A stretch of 5,455 nt of DNA from Bathymodiolus azoricus thioautotrophic gill symbiont (GTDB lineage Bacteria > Pseudomonadota > Gammaproteobacteria > PS1 > Pseudothioglobaceae): contig NZ_CDSC02000409.1 in NCBI RefSeq assembly GCF_001298715.1, forward strand, positions 1 to 5,455, given 5' to 3'. The notes under the pieces are model-generated. The model searched no databases. It was given only the letters and a program-made list of their open reading frames with translations, and was not told the origin of the DNA. Of the stretch, positions 1-5,455 are shown piece after piece (within the stretch, counting starts at the first letter, position 1; each line of letters opens with the position of its first letter). The translations under genes and the position numbers were made by a program.

Positions 1-210
1 TTCCTGCTGGGCATCGTGCGGAATGGAAGGGTTGATGCGGGTGACGGCATTATTCAAGCGATTAGGCAATATTACTTCCTCAAAACTATTGCGTAAGGGG
101 TTGTCAGAGTCGGGGGCAATATCAGGAGCGTAAATGTATTCGTAACCTTGCTTTTCCAGTAGTTTAATGCAGAAGTTTTCGATGGTGTTTTCGGTAATTC
201 GGTTTGTCAT
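1..210 (-). CDS. hsdR: Type I restriction enzyme R subunit (HsdR), N-terminal 70 codons, cut by window edge
   Basis: HsdR is the subunit of type I restriction enzymes that translocates and cuts DNA; it works in complex with HsdM and HsdS. I translated this edge region by hand. It reads MTNRITENTIENFCIKLL and continues open for 70 codons to base 1 without a stop. The pattern of an amphipathic first helix, a KQGYEYIYAPDI segment, then FEEVILPNRLNNAV and RINPSIPHDAQQE is typical of the HsdR N-terminal domain (a start like 'LE..GY', then 'L..RL..A...LNP..P..A..E'). The PD-(D/E)XK catalytic residues and helicase motifs would lie beyond the window. The ATG at 210-208 shares bases with the TGA of the ATPase gene (4-base ATGA overlap), and GGTGG at 221-217 sits 6 bases upstream as a plausible ribosome binding site, so expression is probably coupled to the upstream gene. 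Composition is GC-richer than the ATPase before it. Confidence 0.85.
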   Translation of the reverse strand, partial: MTNRITENTIENFCIKLLEKQGYEYIYAPDIAPDSDNPLRNSFEEVILPNRLNNAVTRINPSIPHDAQQE

Positions 211-362
211 ACTTTACCACCAGAATGATTGACTATTAGCTTAATCATTTGTGAAATTGAATCATAGAGTTCTTTTTCATTGAACCGTTTCCGCATAGTT
301 ACATTTTCAGGGTGGTGAATCATATTTCTAATGTATGTTAGCAACGTTGTGTCTTTTGGGTT

Positions 363-370
363 CCCCCCCC
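363..370 (-). repeat. G8 homopolymer tract (coding strand), frameshift site in ATPase
   Basis: Eight C on the + strand, G8 on the coding strand, encode the glycine linker before the last 51 residues of the ATPase. The frame in use upstream runs into a stop at 340-338 (ending TQKTQRC), while the frame with the sensible C-terminus (NPKDTTLLTYIRN...) is reached by a -1 shift. A G9 tract would restore the frame with three glycines. Poly-G tracts of this length are classic slipped-strand sites. Confidence 0.75.
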
Positions 371-779
371 ATTGCCTTTGGTTTCCTTGGTCCATTGCTT
401 TGTTTTCTTAACGCCCTGATCGACTAACCAACCTTCAAATTTATTAATATTCCGTTTTTCACTTAACTCTTGCAGTCTTCCGTATAGATCGTTGTGAAAC
501 TCGATGGTTGGCAGTTTGTATCCTTCATAGTTTATTTCACCCCATGTTGGACTCCACGGTAGTAGATTACTCTTAGCACCATTGATTCTATCGATTTTTG
601 GAACCCCACTCTCTAAACAAAAGATGAACAAACCAATAGTATTCAAATATTCTGAGACTAAAAAATAGGGAGAGTGTGTCGCTAAAAAAACCTGTTTTGT
701 TTTAGACAACTCTAAAAGAGATTTAAACAGTTTCGATTGTGCTTTGGGGTGAAGACAAATTTCTGGTTCATCAATGAAC

Positions 780-786
780 AAAAAAA
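780..786 (-). repeat. T7 homopolymer tract (coding strand) just before the Walker B, frameshift site
   Basis: T7 on the coding strand lies directly before the codons for LFIDEPE. The upstream frame (ending KKPFF) reads on into CSLMNQKF and stops at 714-712; the Walker B frame is reached by a -1 shift, which one extra T (T8) would supply, giving KKPFFLFIDEPE. The run is also a U UUU UUU heptamer of the kind used for -1 ribosomal slippage, and a TTG at 781-779 could serve as a weak restart. Confidence 0.7.
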
Positions 787-1388
787 CGGTTTCTTAAGAC
801 CACCTTCTTCGGGATGTTTCGTCAATTCATCTGCATATACTTGCAACAGTGCCAAAGCAACTGAACGTTGCATGCCACTGCCTTTTTCTTCCATGGAAGT
901 TCTAACACCATCGTCAATATCAATAGTGGTATTTTTGAAAAACGAATCAATTTTTAGCTCATTGAACCGAAAACGAATAGAGGCATGCCCAAACTGTTCT
1001 TTAAAAATTGCCTGAGTTTTTTCCTCAATAATTTTAAGCTTCTTTCTTAATTTAGAGTCCTCGTCATTAAATGTTTTATCAAATTGTTTTGAAAAACTCC
1101 CATAGTCATCCGTATCGGTAAAACCACTCATAATATCTTTTAGCAAATTGCCACAAATAGTAGTGGAGCCAAAACTCGCTTGATCATTAGGGTTGGTGTC
1201 AGCCCAAACAAAATTTGTCTCAAATAACTTTCTTACAAACATCTTAATGCCTGGTTCATCTTTATACTCGTCATTTCCATTTGACCATAACTGTATTGTC
1301 TGCATAGAAGATGTTTTTCTTGAAAATCTGATAGATTCAGTTGCAGTACCATCATCATAAATATTTTTTTTGAATACAGCAACTTTAG

Positions 1389-1396
1389 TTTTTTTT
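1389..1396 (-). repeat. A8 homopolymer tract (coding strand), first frameshift site in ATPase
   Basis: A8 on the coding strand. The N-terminal frame with the Walker A ends here as SFSKKN and stops at 1387-1385. Skipping one base (A7) gives SFSKKTKVAVFKK and continues into the next long frame. A second A8 run at 1371-1364, only 17 bases downstream, is read through in frame. Confidence 0.7.
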
Positions 1397-1685
1397 CGAA
1401 AAACTATCAATAGTCCCTGTAATGTTTCCCTCAAAAGTAATTTCGACCACAACATCTTCTGTTGGGTTATTCTTATTTTTGATCTCTTCAGGTAGTTTTT
1501 TGATACCATTTTTCAAAAAGTCGATTGCTTCAAATATTGTAGACTTACCTGTATTATTTTCACCAACAAAAATATTCAAACCACTACCACATTCACCATT
1601 CGGCATGTTAAACACCATTGTCGATATATCACCGTTAAAGCTCTTAAAATTTTGTACCTTCAGTTCTTTTATATACATACTCTAT

Positions 1686-1690
1686 TCCTT
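1686..1690 (-). promoter_or_regulatory. Ribosome binding site for the ATPase gene
   Basis: AAGGA on the coding strand lies 7 bases before the ATG at 1678-1676. It sits in the only intergenic gap of the window (16 bases) and is the clearest Shine-Dalgarno match here, which fixes the ATPase start and argues that this gene is, or was until recently, translated. Confidence 0.6.
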
Positions 1691-1694
1691 AAAA

Positions 1695-2339
1695 TCATGC
1701 CCTATCCTCCGTAAACGCCTTGTACTCATTGACATAGGCTTGATTGTCCATATTAAACAATATTTCACTGGCAGGATAAGAATAATCCCCCATCACAAAC
1801 TCACTGAAGGAATTATCCCACGATTCGTTAAACTCTTCCGCCTCAGAATAAGCAAGAGCATGAGCTTGTGATTTGTGATGTTTTCTAGGATTTTCATTTT
1901 CAAAGTTTCTTATTAAAAAGCAGGAAACCAGTTCTGTAGCGTCAACAAGGAATATTTTTGTAAGTTTATCAATTCCATTATTTCTATCTTTCAATTGATC
2001 CATGGTTCGTCCATGAGAAGTTACCCCTATTTCGTTTCTCAAACTTCCCACTTGATGCCCAATATTTGCAATTGATGTTGATAGTTGCGTAACTAAATCA
2101 CCACCATTATAGCCGATAGCCTTGCACGTTTTTTTTAATGAGCTACTGATGCTTTCACTACTTCTAAGCTCGACAGATTTTTGTTCGCATATCTCTTTTG
2201 ATATTGATTCCAGAATGGATTTTGAATTTTTAACGGCTAATCCAAAGTCGATATCCAAGTATGTCTCAATTATCAAAATATTATCTTCTAATGGCTTCCA
2301 CCGACCATATTCTTTGATAACGGCTTTTAGCTTATCCAT
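1695..2339 (-). CDS. Abi_C-like abortive infection family protein
   Basis: This is a 214-residue soluble protein with no signal peptide or membrane segment. The segment DFGLAVKNSKSILESISKEIC (about 31-51) and, after about 45 residues, LRNEIGVTSHGR (100-111) match the layout of the Abi_C (abortive infection C-terminus) family, in which a helix with 'aK..LE...K.I' is followed by 'lRN..g..HG'. The Arg-Asn...His pair recalls the RNase motif of HEPN toxins, but the Arg101 to His109 spacing (seven residues between) is longer than the usual Rx4-6H. The tail (about 150-214) is acidic and not recognised. I chose the ATG at 2339-2337 because AGGA (2352-2349) lies 9 bases upstream; a GTG at 2363 would add eight residues but has no good ribosome site. 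The start overlaps the hsdS stop by 8 bases (ATGGATAA). Its position between hsdS and the ATPase suggests a two-gene toxin/ATPase module; the activity is inferred, not visible. Confidence 0.7.
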   Translation of the reverse strand: MDKLKAVIKEYGRWKPLEDNILIIETYLDIDFGLAVKNSKSILESISKEICEQKSVELRSSESISSSLKKTCKAIGYNGGDLVTQLSTSIANIGHQVGSLRNEIGVTSHGRTMDQLKDRNNGIDKLTKIFLVDATELVSCFLIRNFENENPRKHHKSQAHALAYSEAEEFNESWDNSFSEFVMGDYSYPASEILFNMDNQAYVNEYKAFTEDRA

Positions 2340-3558
2340 TGCTGGCAATCCTGACTTCACCACTCATCAATTTAGGTAACAAAGTATCCCGAAGGGAAGT
2401 TAAGTTTTTTAATCTTTTATTGTTGGAAATAATTTTATCCAGCAAGGGTGTAAATATTTCTGAAAACTCCTCAGATTCTTCTGGCGATGGCACTAATACC
2501 ATCGCATCATCTAAATCACCCCGTTTAATATGCCCCATTGTTGTTGCATGGCTAGATGAAATGCTGACAAATTCAGCTAAATGATGTTTGCTCCATAAAT
2601 AGTAATACCATTTAGGGAAATCATCAGAAGTCACTTTGAACAAATGTTGATTCAAAATACATTGATCACCATCCCATATTTTCACCATTAACGAAGCCGA
2701 CCATGAAAAAATAACATCGCCATTTTCGATGATGTATTCTGCTTTAACCTCTGTCGTACACCAATCACACTCATCAGAAAAACCATTACGCAGTTGTTTG
2801 ATTTTCAAAACAGGAAATTTGTCCACTTCGTTTTTAGGCGGGAATTTTTGACAAGCCAAGCCGTTTAAAAAGTTGGCAACACTGCTTAACGGCTTTTCCA
2901 CCCAATCCTCCCCAGCCTCAACCACAAACCACTGGCGAAAAAGCGTTTCTGCCATCTGTTCAAGGGTTTTGTTTTGGCAGTGGAGCAGGTCGATTTTGTC
3001 ATCCAGTGCGCTTAATACGTCGGCAATGGCTTTTTGTTCGGGGAGGGGTGGGAGTTTAAATATTACTTGTTTTAAATCTCTTATGGGCAATTGTGGTTGA
3101 GCACTACCAGAAATAAATTCTGACAAATCCAGTGTTAAAAATTTGAATAATTGATAATTAAAAACTGGATGCAATCCCGCTGGTCTAATAATAACCATCC
3201 CAGAGTTTACTCTAATATTTTCAAAGTCTACTCCTTCATTATAAAATGCAACATTTCCGACTGTGCCTCTAGTTGTTAAAACAATATCATTTCTTTCTAG
3301 CTTTCCTTTTCTAAGCAAACAATCTTTTTCTTCAGTAATGAAATTTAATTCTGAAAAATTAAATCCTGACGATGTTACGTTCTTTGTGTTTAAGAAAAGA
3401 CAATATCCATTATCAGAAAACTCATTTTTTTTAGGATAATTTTTTCCTCTATCGCCATCCAATATTTCAACAGGTGCGTTAGCTAAATTAACCTCCCGCC
3501 AAGCACTCCCCCCACTCTCAACGCTCAACTCTCCATTTTCCATTAACCCCTCACTCAT
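2332..3558 (-). CDS. hsdS: Type I restriction-modification specificity subunit (HsdS)
   Basis: HsdS recognises the two halves of the target site and holds HsdM and HsdR on it. The 408-residue product has the full two-domain layout: target-recognition domain 1 (about 20-167, with the RNDIVLTTRGTVGN core), the central conserved helix (about 169-227, LPPLPEQKAIADVLSALDDK then LEQMAETLFRQWF), recognition domain 2 (about 228-357, with ENGDVIFSWSAS and LNQHLFKV), and the C-terminal conserved helix (about 360-408, LLDKIISNNKRL then LRDTLLPKLMSGEVRI). Length is normal. The ATG at 3558 overlaps the upstream stop by 8 bases (ATGAGTGA). A TTG at 3564 or an ATG at 3543, preceded by GAGG, are alternative starts. 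The first about 18 residues (SEGLMENGELSVESGGS) are a Gly/Ser/Glu-rich leader before the conserved WREV start and include a G6 run. Recognition domains are AT-rich (23% GC in one row) while the central helix is about 53%, which fits domain exchange. The target sequence cannot be read from this. Confidence 0.95.
   Translation of the reverse strand: MSEGLMENGELSVESGGSAWREVNLANAPVEILDGDRGKNYPKKNEFSDNGYCLFLNTKNVTSSGFNFSELNFITEEKDCLLRKGKLERNDIVLTTRGTVGNVAFYNEGVDFENIRVNSGMVIIRPAGLHPVFNYQLFKFLTLDLSEFISGSAQPQLPIRDLKQVIFKLPPLPEQKAIADVLSALDDKIDLLHCQNKTLEQMAETLFRQWFVVEAGEDWVEKPLSSVANFLNGLACQKFPPKNEVDKFPVLKIKQLRNGFSDECDWCTTEVKAEYIIENGDVIFSWSASLMVKIWDGDQCILNQHLFKVTSDDFPKWYYYLWSKHHLAEFVSISSSHATTMGHIKRGDLDDAMVLVPSPEESEEFSEIFTPLLDKIISNNKRLKNLTSLRDTLLPKLMSGEVRIASNG
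2349..2352 (-). promoter_or_regulatory. Ribosome binding site deciding the Abi_C-like start
   Basis: AGGA on the coding strand, inside the last codons of hsdS, lies 9 bases before the ATG at 2339. It supports this ATG over the GTG at 2363, which lacks a purine-rich site at the right distance. Confidence 0.45.
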
Positions 3559-4612
3559 CCCCAAACCCCAGTCTCAATGTCGCTTCTTCAATCGCCTTAT
3601 GCAGTTTCGCCTGCAACACTTCTTTCGGTGGCAGTTGTAGCCAGTACTCGGCAATATGAATATCATCTTGTTCCAGTTCCATCAATTCCACCACTTCTTT
3701 ATCCTTGCTACTACACAATAAAATCGCAATCGGTGAGTTTTCATCAGGCTGTTGTTCATACTTCGCCAACCATTTCAAATACAGCTCAGCCTGCCCTTTG
3801 TATTCGGGTTTGAATTCTCCGAGTTTCAGTTCAATCAGCACCAGTCGTTTGAGTTTGCGATGATAGAACAGCAAATCCAGATAATAGTCATTACCGCCGA
3901 TTTGCAGGCGTTTTTGTCGTGCCATAAAAGCAAAATCACTGCCCAGTTCCAGTATAAAGTGCTCCAGCTTGTGCAGGATGGCGTTTTCTAGATCCTTTTC
4001 GCTGAAGTTATCTTGTAACTCGAGAAAATCCAGCAGGTAAGGGTCTTTGAGGTGCAGGGCAAGGGAGGCGGTTTGTGGCTGTTCCAGCTTTGCCAGTTCT
4101 TGCCGAATGACCTTTTCGGGCTGTTTGGCAATGGCACTGCGTTCAAACAACATGCCGTCCATGCGTTCACGCAGGGTACGCACTGACCAGCTTTCGTGAT
4201 GGCTCATATGAGCATAAAATTCACGCTGAATAACATCCTCCAACTTGAGCAGTTCAACAAAATGCGACCAGCTTAATTGTTGCGACAGTGTCGCAATAAT
4301 CGTTTGCTCAGGGAATGCCTTATAAAATTTCACCATGCGGGTAAGCGATGAATAGGTAAACCCCTTGCCAAATTCATCACTGAGTTGCTGGCTTAGTTTC
4401 GGTAATACCTGTTTTCCATAGTCCGCCCGATTTGAGTCTAAAATGTCTATACTGATTCGTTTGCCAATCTGCCAGTAAGTAACGGTTAGGGTTTGGTTGA
4501 CCTGTTTAACAACGCTTGACCTTGCCTGCGTAATCAGTTGCTTTATATCTGCATACAGGCTTTGGTATTGGGTAGGCGTGCTCGTGATTTCTTTTTTTCT
4601 GTTCTCACTCAT
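3551..4612 (-). CDS. DUF1016 / YhcG-type PD-(D/E)XK nuclease domain protein
   Basis: This is a predicted cytoplasmic nuclease of 353 residues, the usual full length for YhcG-like proteins. The N-terminal DUF1016 region (about 10-160) shows the typical YADIKQLITQAR, VTYWQIGKRI, YGKQVLPKLSQQL, FTYSSLTRMVKFYKAF and LSWSHFVELL segments. The C-terminal YhcG_C domain (about 185-330) contains LEHFILELGSDFAFMARQKR, then GGNDYYLDLLFYHRKLKRLV and LIELKLGEFKPEYKGQ, which hold the PD-(D/E)XK core: Asp246, Glu261 and Lys263 by my count. All expected catalytic residues are present, so the gene looks intact. The ATG at 4612 is preferred to a TTG at 4618 because it overlaps the kilA-N stop as ATGAGTGA; GGGGG lies 6 bases upstream. 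The protein family is often found beside hsd genes, but its molecular substrate is not established. It may assist restriction or be a separate defence effector; that is inference. Confidence 0.92.
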   Translation of the reverse strand: MSENRKKEITSTPTQYQSLYADIKQLITQARSSVVKQVNQTLTVTYWQIGKRISIDILDSNRADYGKQVLPKLSQQLSDEFGKGFTYSSLTRMVKFYKAFPEQTIIATLSQQLSWSHFVELLKLEDVIQREFYAHMSHHESWSVRTLRERMDGMLFERSAIAKQPEKVIRQELAKLEQPQTASLALHLKDPYLLDFLELQDNFSEKDLENAILHKLEHFILELGSDFAFMARQKRLQIGGNDYYLDLLFYHRKLKRLVLIELKLGEFKPEYKGQAELYLKWLAKYEQQPDENSPIAILLCSSKDKEVVELMELEQDDIHIAEYWLQLPPKEVLQAKLHKAIEEATLRLGFGDE

Positions 4613-5438
4613 TTTCAACCCCCAATCGCTTCACCCCTCGATCTTCCAGCAATATCTGCATTTGCCCAATAGCCATCTGATTGAGTTTTTGCAGCCGTTC
4701 ACTTTGTGACTGACCTTCATCAATCAACATGGCATTGAGGCTTTCCAGATTGGCAAGGCATACCAATTGGCTGACATTGGCGTAGTCACGGATATTGCCG
4801 TCTTTATCGGGGTTGGCTTTTCGCCATTGTTTTACGGTTTTACCAAACAGTGACACATTGAGCACATCGGCTTCTGAGGCGTAGATATGGCTGATTTGCT
4901 GTTTGCCTAGGATCTGTGGCAGTAAATTTCCTTTGATGGCATCAGTATGGATGCGGTAGTTGATTTTAGTGAGTTGGCGTTTGATGTTCCATCCGAGTTT
5001 GCCTTGTTCTTTTTCTTTAAGCCGTTGAAATTCCTTGAACAGGTATAGCTTAAATTCAACCGAAATCCAGGTAGCAAATTCAAAAGCGATGTCTTTATGG
5101 GCATAGGTTCCACCATAGCGTCCTGCTTTGGATATAATGCCTATGGCGTTGGTTTTTTCTATCCATTGCTTGGGGGTGAGACTAAAACTGTTTAATCCCG
5201 CCTCTTTTCTAAACCCGTCGAATTCGACGGGTTTAAAATCAGGGTTATTCAGTTGCTCCCAAATTCCAATATACTCGATGGTATTGCGATTGCGGATCCA
5301 GTTTCGTATTAGGTCATTGGTACGGTCAGATTTTTTATGGCAGGCAATATCTGTTAATGAGATGTAATCCTGCTCATTGGCTTGCACAACCGTAATTTCG
5401 CTTTGGTTAACGATGATTTTATTGCTTTTATTAACCAT
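4605..5438 (-). CDS. KilA-N domain-containing protein
   Basis: This 277-residue protein carries an N-terminal KilA-N domain (about 22-140). Visible landmarks are DYISLTDIA, DLIRNWIRNRNTIEYIGIWE, AGLNSFSLTPKQWIEKTNAIGI, AGRYGGTYAHKDIAFEFATW and EFKLYLFKEFQRLKEKE. The C-terminal part (about 150-277) has HTDAIK, YASEADVLNVSLFGKTVKQW, GNIRDYANVSQLVCLANLES and a final helix, a tail seen in bacterial KilA-N proteins of mobile and defence loci. KilA-N is a DNA-binding fold best known from phage and large DNA viruses; its role in hsd operons is unknown to me, with DNA binding or regulation plausible. The ATG at 5438 has AAAGG (5452-5448) 9 bases upstream; a TTG at 5441 is less likely. Its stop overlaps the nuclease start by 8 bases. 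The gene contains a 26-base perfect palindrome (5210-5235). Confidence 0.9.
   Translation of the reverse strand: MVNKSNKIIVNQSEITVVQANEQDYISLTDIACHKKSDRTNDLIRNWIRNRNTIEYIGIWEQLNNPDFKPVEFDGFRKEAGLNSFSLTPKQWIEKTNAIGIISKAGRYGGTYAHKDIAFEFATWISVEFKLYLFKEFQRLKEKEQGKLGWNIKRQLTKINYRIHTDAIKGNLLPQILGKQQISHIYASEADVLNVSLFGKTVKQWRKANPDKDGNIRDYANVSQLVCLANLESLNAMLIDEGQSQSERLQKLNQMAIGQMQILLEDRGVKRLGVENE
5210..5235. repeat. 26-base perfect palindrome inside the kilA-N gene
   Basis: TAAACCCGTCGAA at 5210-5222 is followed at once by its exact reverse complement, with an EcoRI-type GAATTC at the centre. It encodes KPVEFDGF, a segment that looks like a normal part of the family. There is no T-run after it, so it is not a standard terminator. 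Confidence 0.8.
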
Positions 5439-5455
5439 CAATCTTTACCTTTGCC
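5438..5455 (-). CDS. Possible last codons of the upstream gene (likely hsdM)
   Basis: Reading in from the right edge, one frame gives Gly-Lys-Gly-Lys-Asp and then TGA at 5440-5438, whose last A is the first base of the kilA-N ATG (a TGATG junction). Five codons cannot identify a gene. The call rests on the tight coupling seen at the other junctions and on the fact that hsdM is missing from an otherwise complete hsd layout and normally lies upstream of hsdS. Confidence 0.3.
   Translation of the reverse strand, partial: GKGKD

Larger units (their letters stand above)
207..1678 (-). pseudogene. AAA/ABC-type ATPase (AAA_21/OLD-like), split by three homopolymer frameshifts
   Basis: The four reading-frame pieces, in order 1678-1385, about 1396-780, 781-338 and about 371-207, join into one coherent protein of about 490 residues if single-base slips are repaired at the A8 (1396-1389), T7 (786-780) and G8 (370-363) tracts of the coding strand. 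In the repaired protein the N-terminus MYIKELKVQNFKSF is typical of RecF/SMC-like ATPases. The Walker A is GENNTGKST (residues 39-47), a signature-like KGSGMQRS lies at about 265-272, the Walker B LFIDEPE at about 300-306, and an H-loop LATHSP with His about 335. A C-terminal tail after a Gly linker carries RNMIHH (about 451-456). No other stops interrupt it. The start ATG is well placed behind AAGGA (1690-1686, 7-base spacing), 16 bases after the Abi_C-like gene. Such ATPases occur in abortive-infection systems; the exact role here is unknown. As sequenced, the first fragment stops after 97 residues, before the Walker B. Sequencing error cannot be excluded. Confidence 0.8.

Noticed and set aside
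737..1015. 92-codon open frame on the + strand
   Set aside because: It is antisense to the ATPase region that encodes the signature and Walker B motifs and has no recognisable family features.
1397..1509. N-terminal part of the second ATPase frame (starting MVSKNYLKRSKIRIT) as a separate gene start
   Set aside because: Over this stretch the other frame gives the meaningful N-terminal ATPase sequence, so these residues are out-of-frame reading of the same gene, not a new start.
207..1678. Three programmed ribosomal frameshifts producing a full ATPase
   Set aside because: It would need three independent events, two -1 and one +1, in one gene; the combined yield would be negligible, so tract-length change or sequencing error is more likely.
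1422..1871. 149-codon open frame on the + strand
   Set aside because: It lies antisense across the ATPase start, the intergenic gap and the end of the Abi_C-like gene; the opposite strand has recognised protein motifs and good ribosome sites, and this product shows no known domain.
3988..4170. Short minus-strand open frame inside the nuclease gene
   Set aside because: It is a shadow frame of the intact DUF1016/YhcG gene with no own ribosome site or domain.
5210..5235. Palindrome as a rho-independent terminator
   Set aside because: No T run follows on either strand and it sits in the middle of an intact gene.
1..5455. Search for tRNA genes, CRISPR arrays, insertion sequences and attachment sites
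   Set aside because: Coding genes fill the window with at most 16 bases between them; no regular repeat-spacer pattern, cloverleaf, transposase or flanking terminal repeats were seen by eye.

Overview
The window is a compact, entirely minus-strand stretch of a type I restriction-modification (hsd) locus that carries accessory defence-like genes. Read in the direction of transcription (from base 5455 down to base 1), it holds the last few codons of a gene that is probably hsdM (at the window edge), a KilA-N domain protein, a DUF1016/YhcG-type PD-(D/E)XK nuclease, the specificity subunit HsdS, an Abi_C-like abortive-infection protein, an AAA/ABC-type ATPase broken by three frameshifts, and the first 70 codons of the restriction subunit HsdR, which runs off the left edge.

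The genes are packed head to tail. Three successive junctions overlap by exactly 8 bases, the ATPase/hsdR junction overlaps by 4 bases (ATGA), and the only gap is 16 bases between the Abi_C-like gene and the ATPase. There is no non-coding stretch long enough for an obvious promoter or terminator, so the set looks like one operon whose promoter lies beyond base 5455. No RNA gene, CRISPR array, insertion sequence or attachment site was seen.

Base composition is mosaic. Hand-counted 60-base rows give about 57% GC at 1-60 (hsdR) and 4021-4080 (nuclease), 53% in the central conserved part of hsdS (2881-2940), but 23% in the first target-recognition domain of hsdS (3301-3360) and 28% in the ATPase (1321-1380). 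This suggests that the recognition domains and the Abi_C-like/ATPase pair came from a different source than the hsd backbone.

Functionally, HsdS chooses the DNA site for HsdM and HsdR. The KilA-N protein (probably DNA binding) and the nuclease sit upstream of hsdS, while the Abi_C-like protein and ATPase sit between hsdS and hsdR. That second slot is where the PrrC anticodon nuclease lies in the E. coli prr (EcoprrI) locus, so the pair may be a back-up suicide module tied to the restriction enzyme. This is inference from position and motifs. The ATPase as sequenced cannot be made in one piece: reading changes frame at an A8, a T7 and a G8 tract (coding strand). Whether this is decay, sequencing error or slippage-based switching is the main open question.

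The protein families and moderate GC fit a proteobacterium, perhaps a gammaproteobacterium, but nothing here fixes the species.
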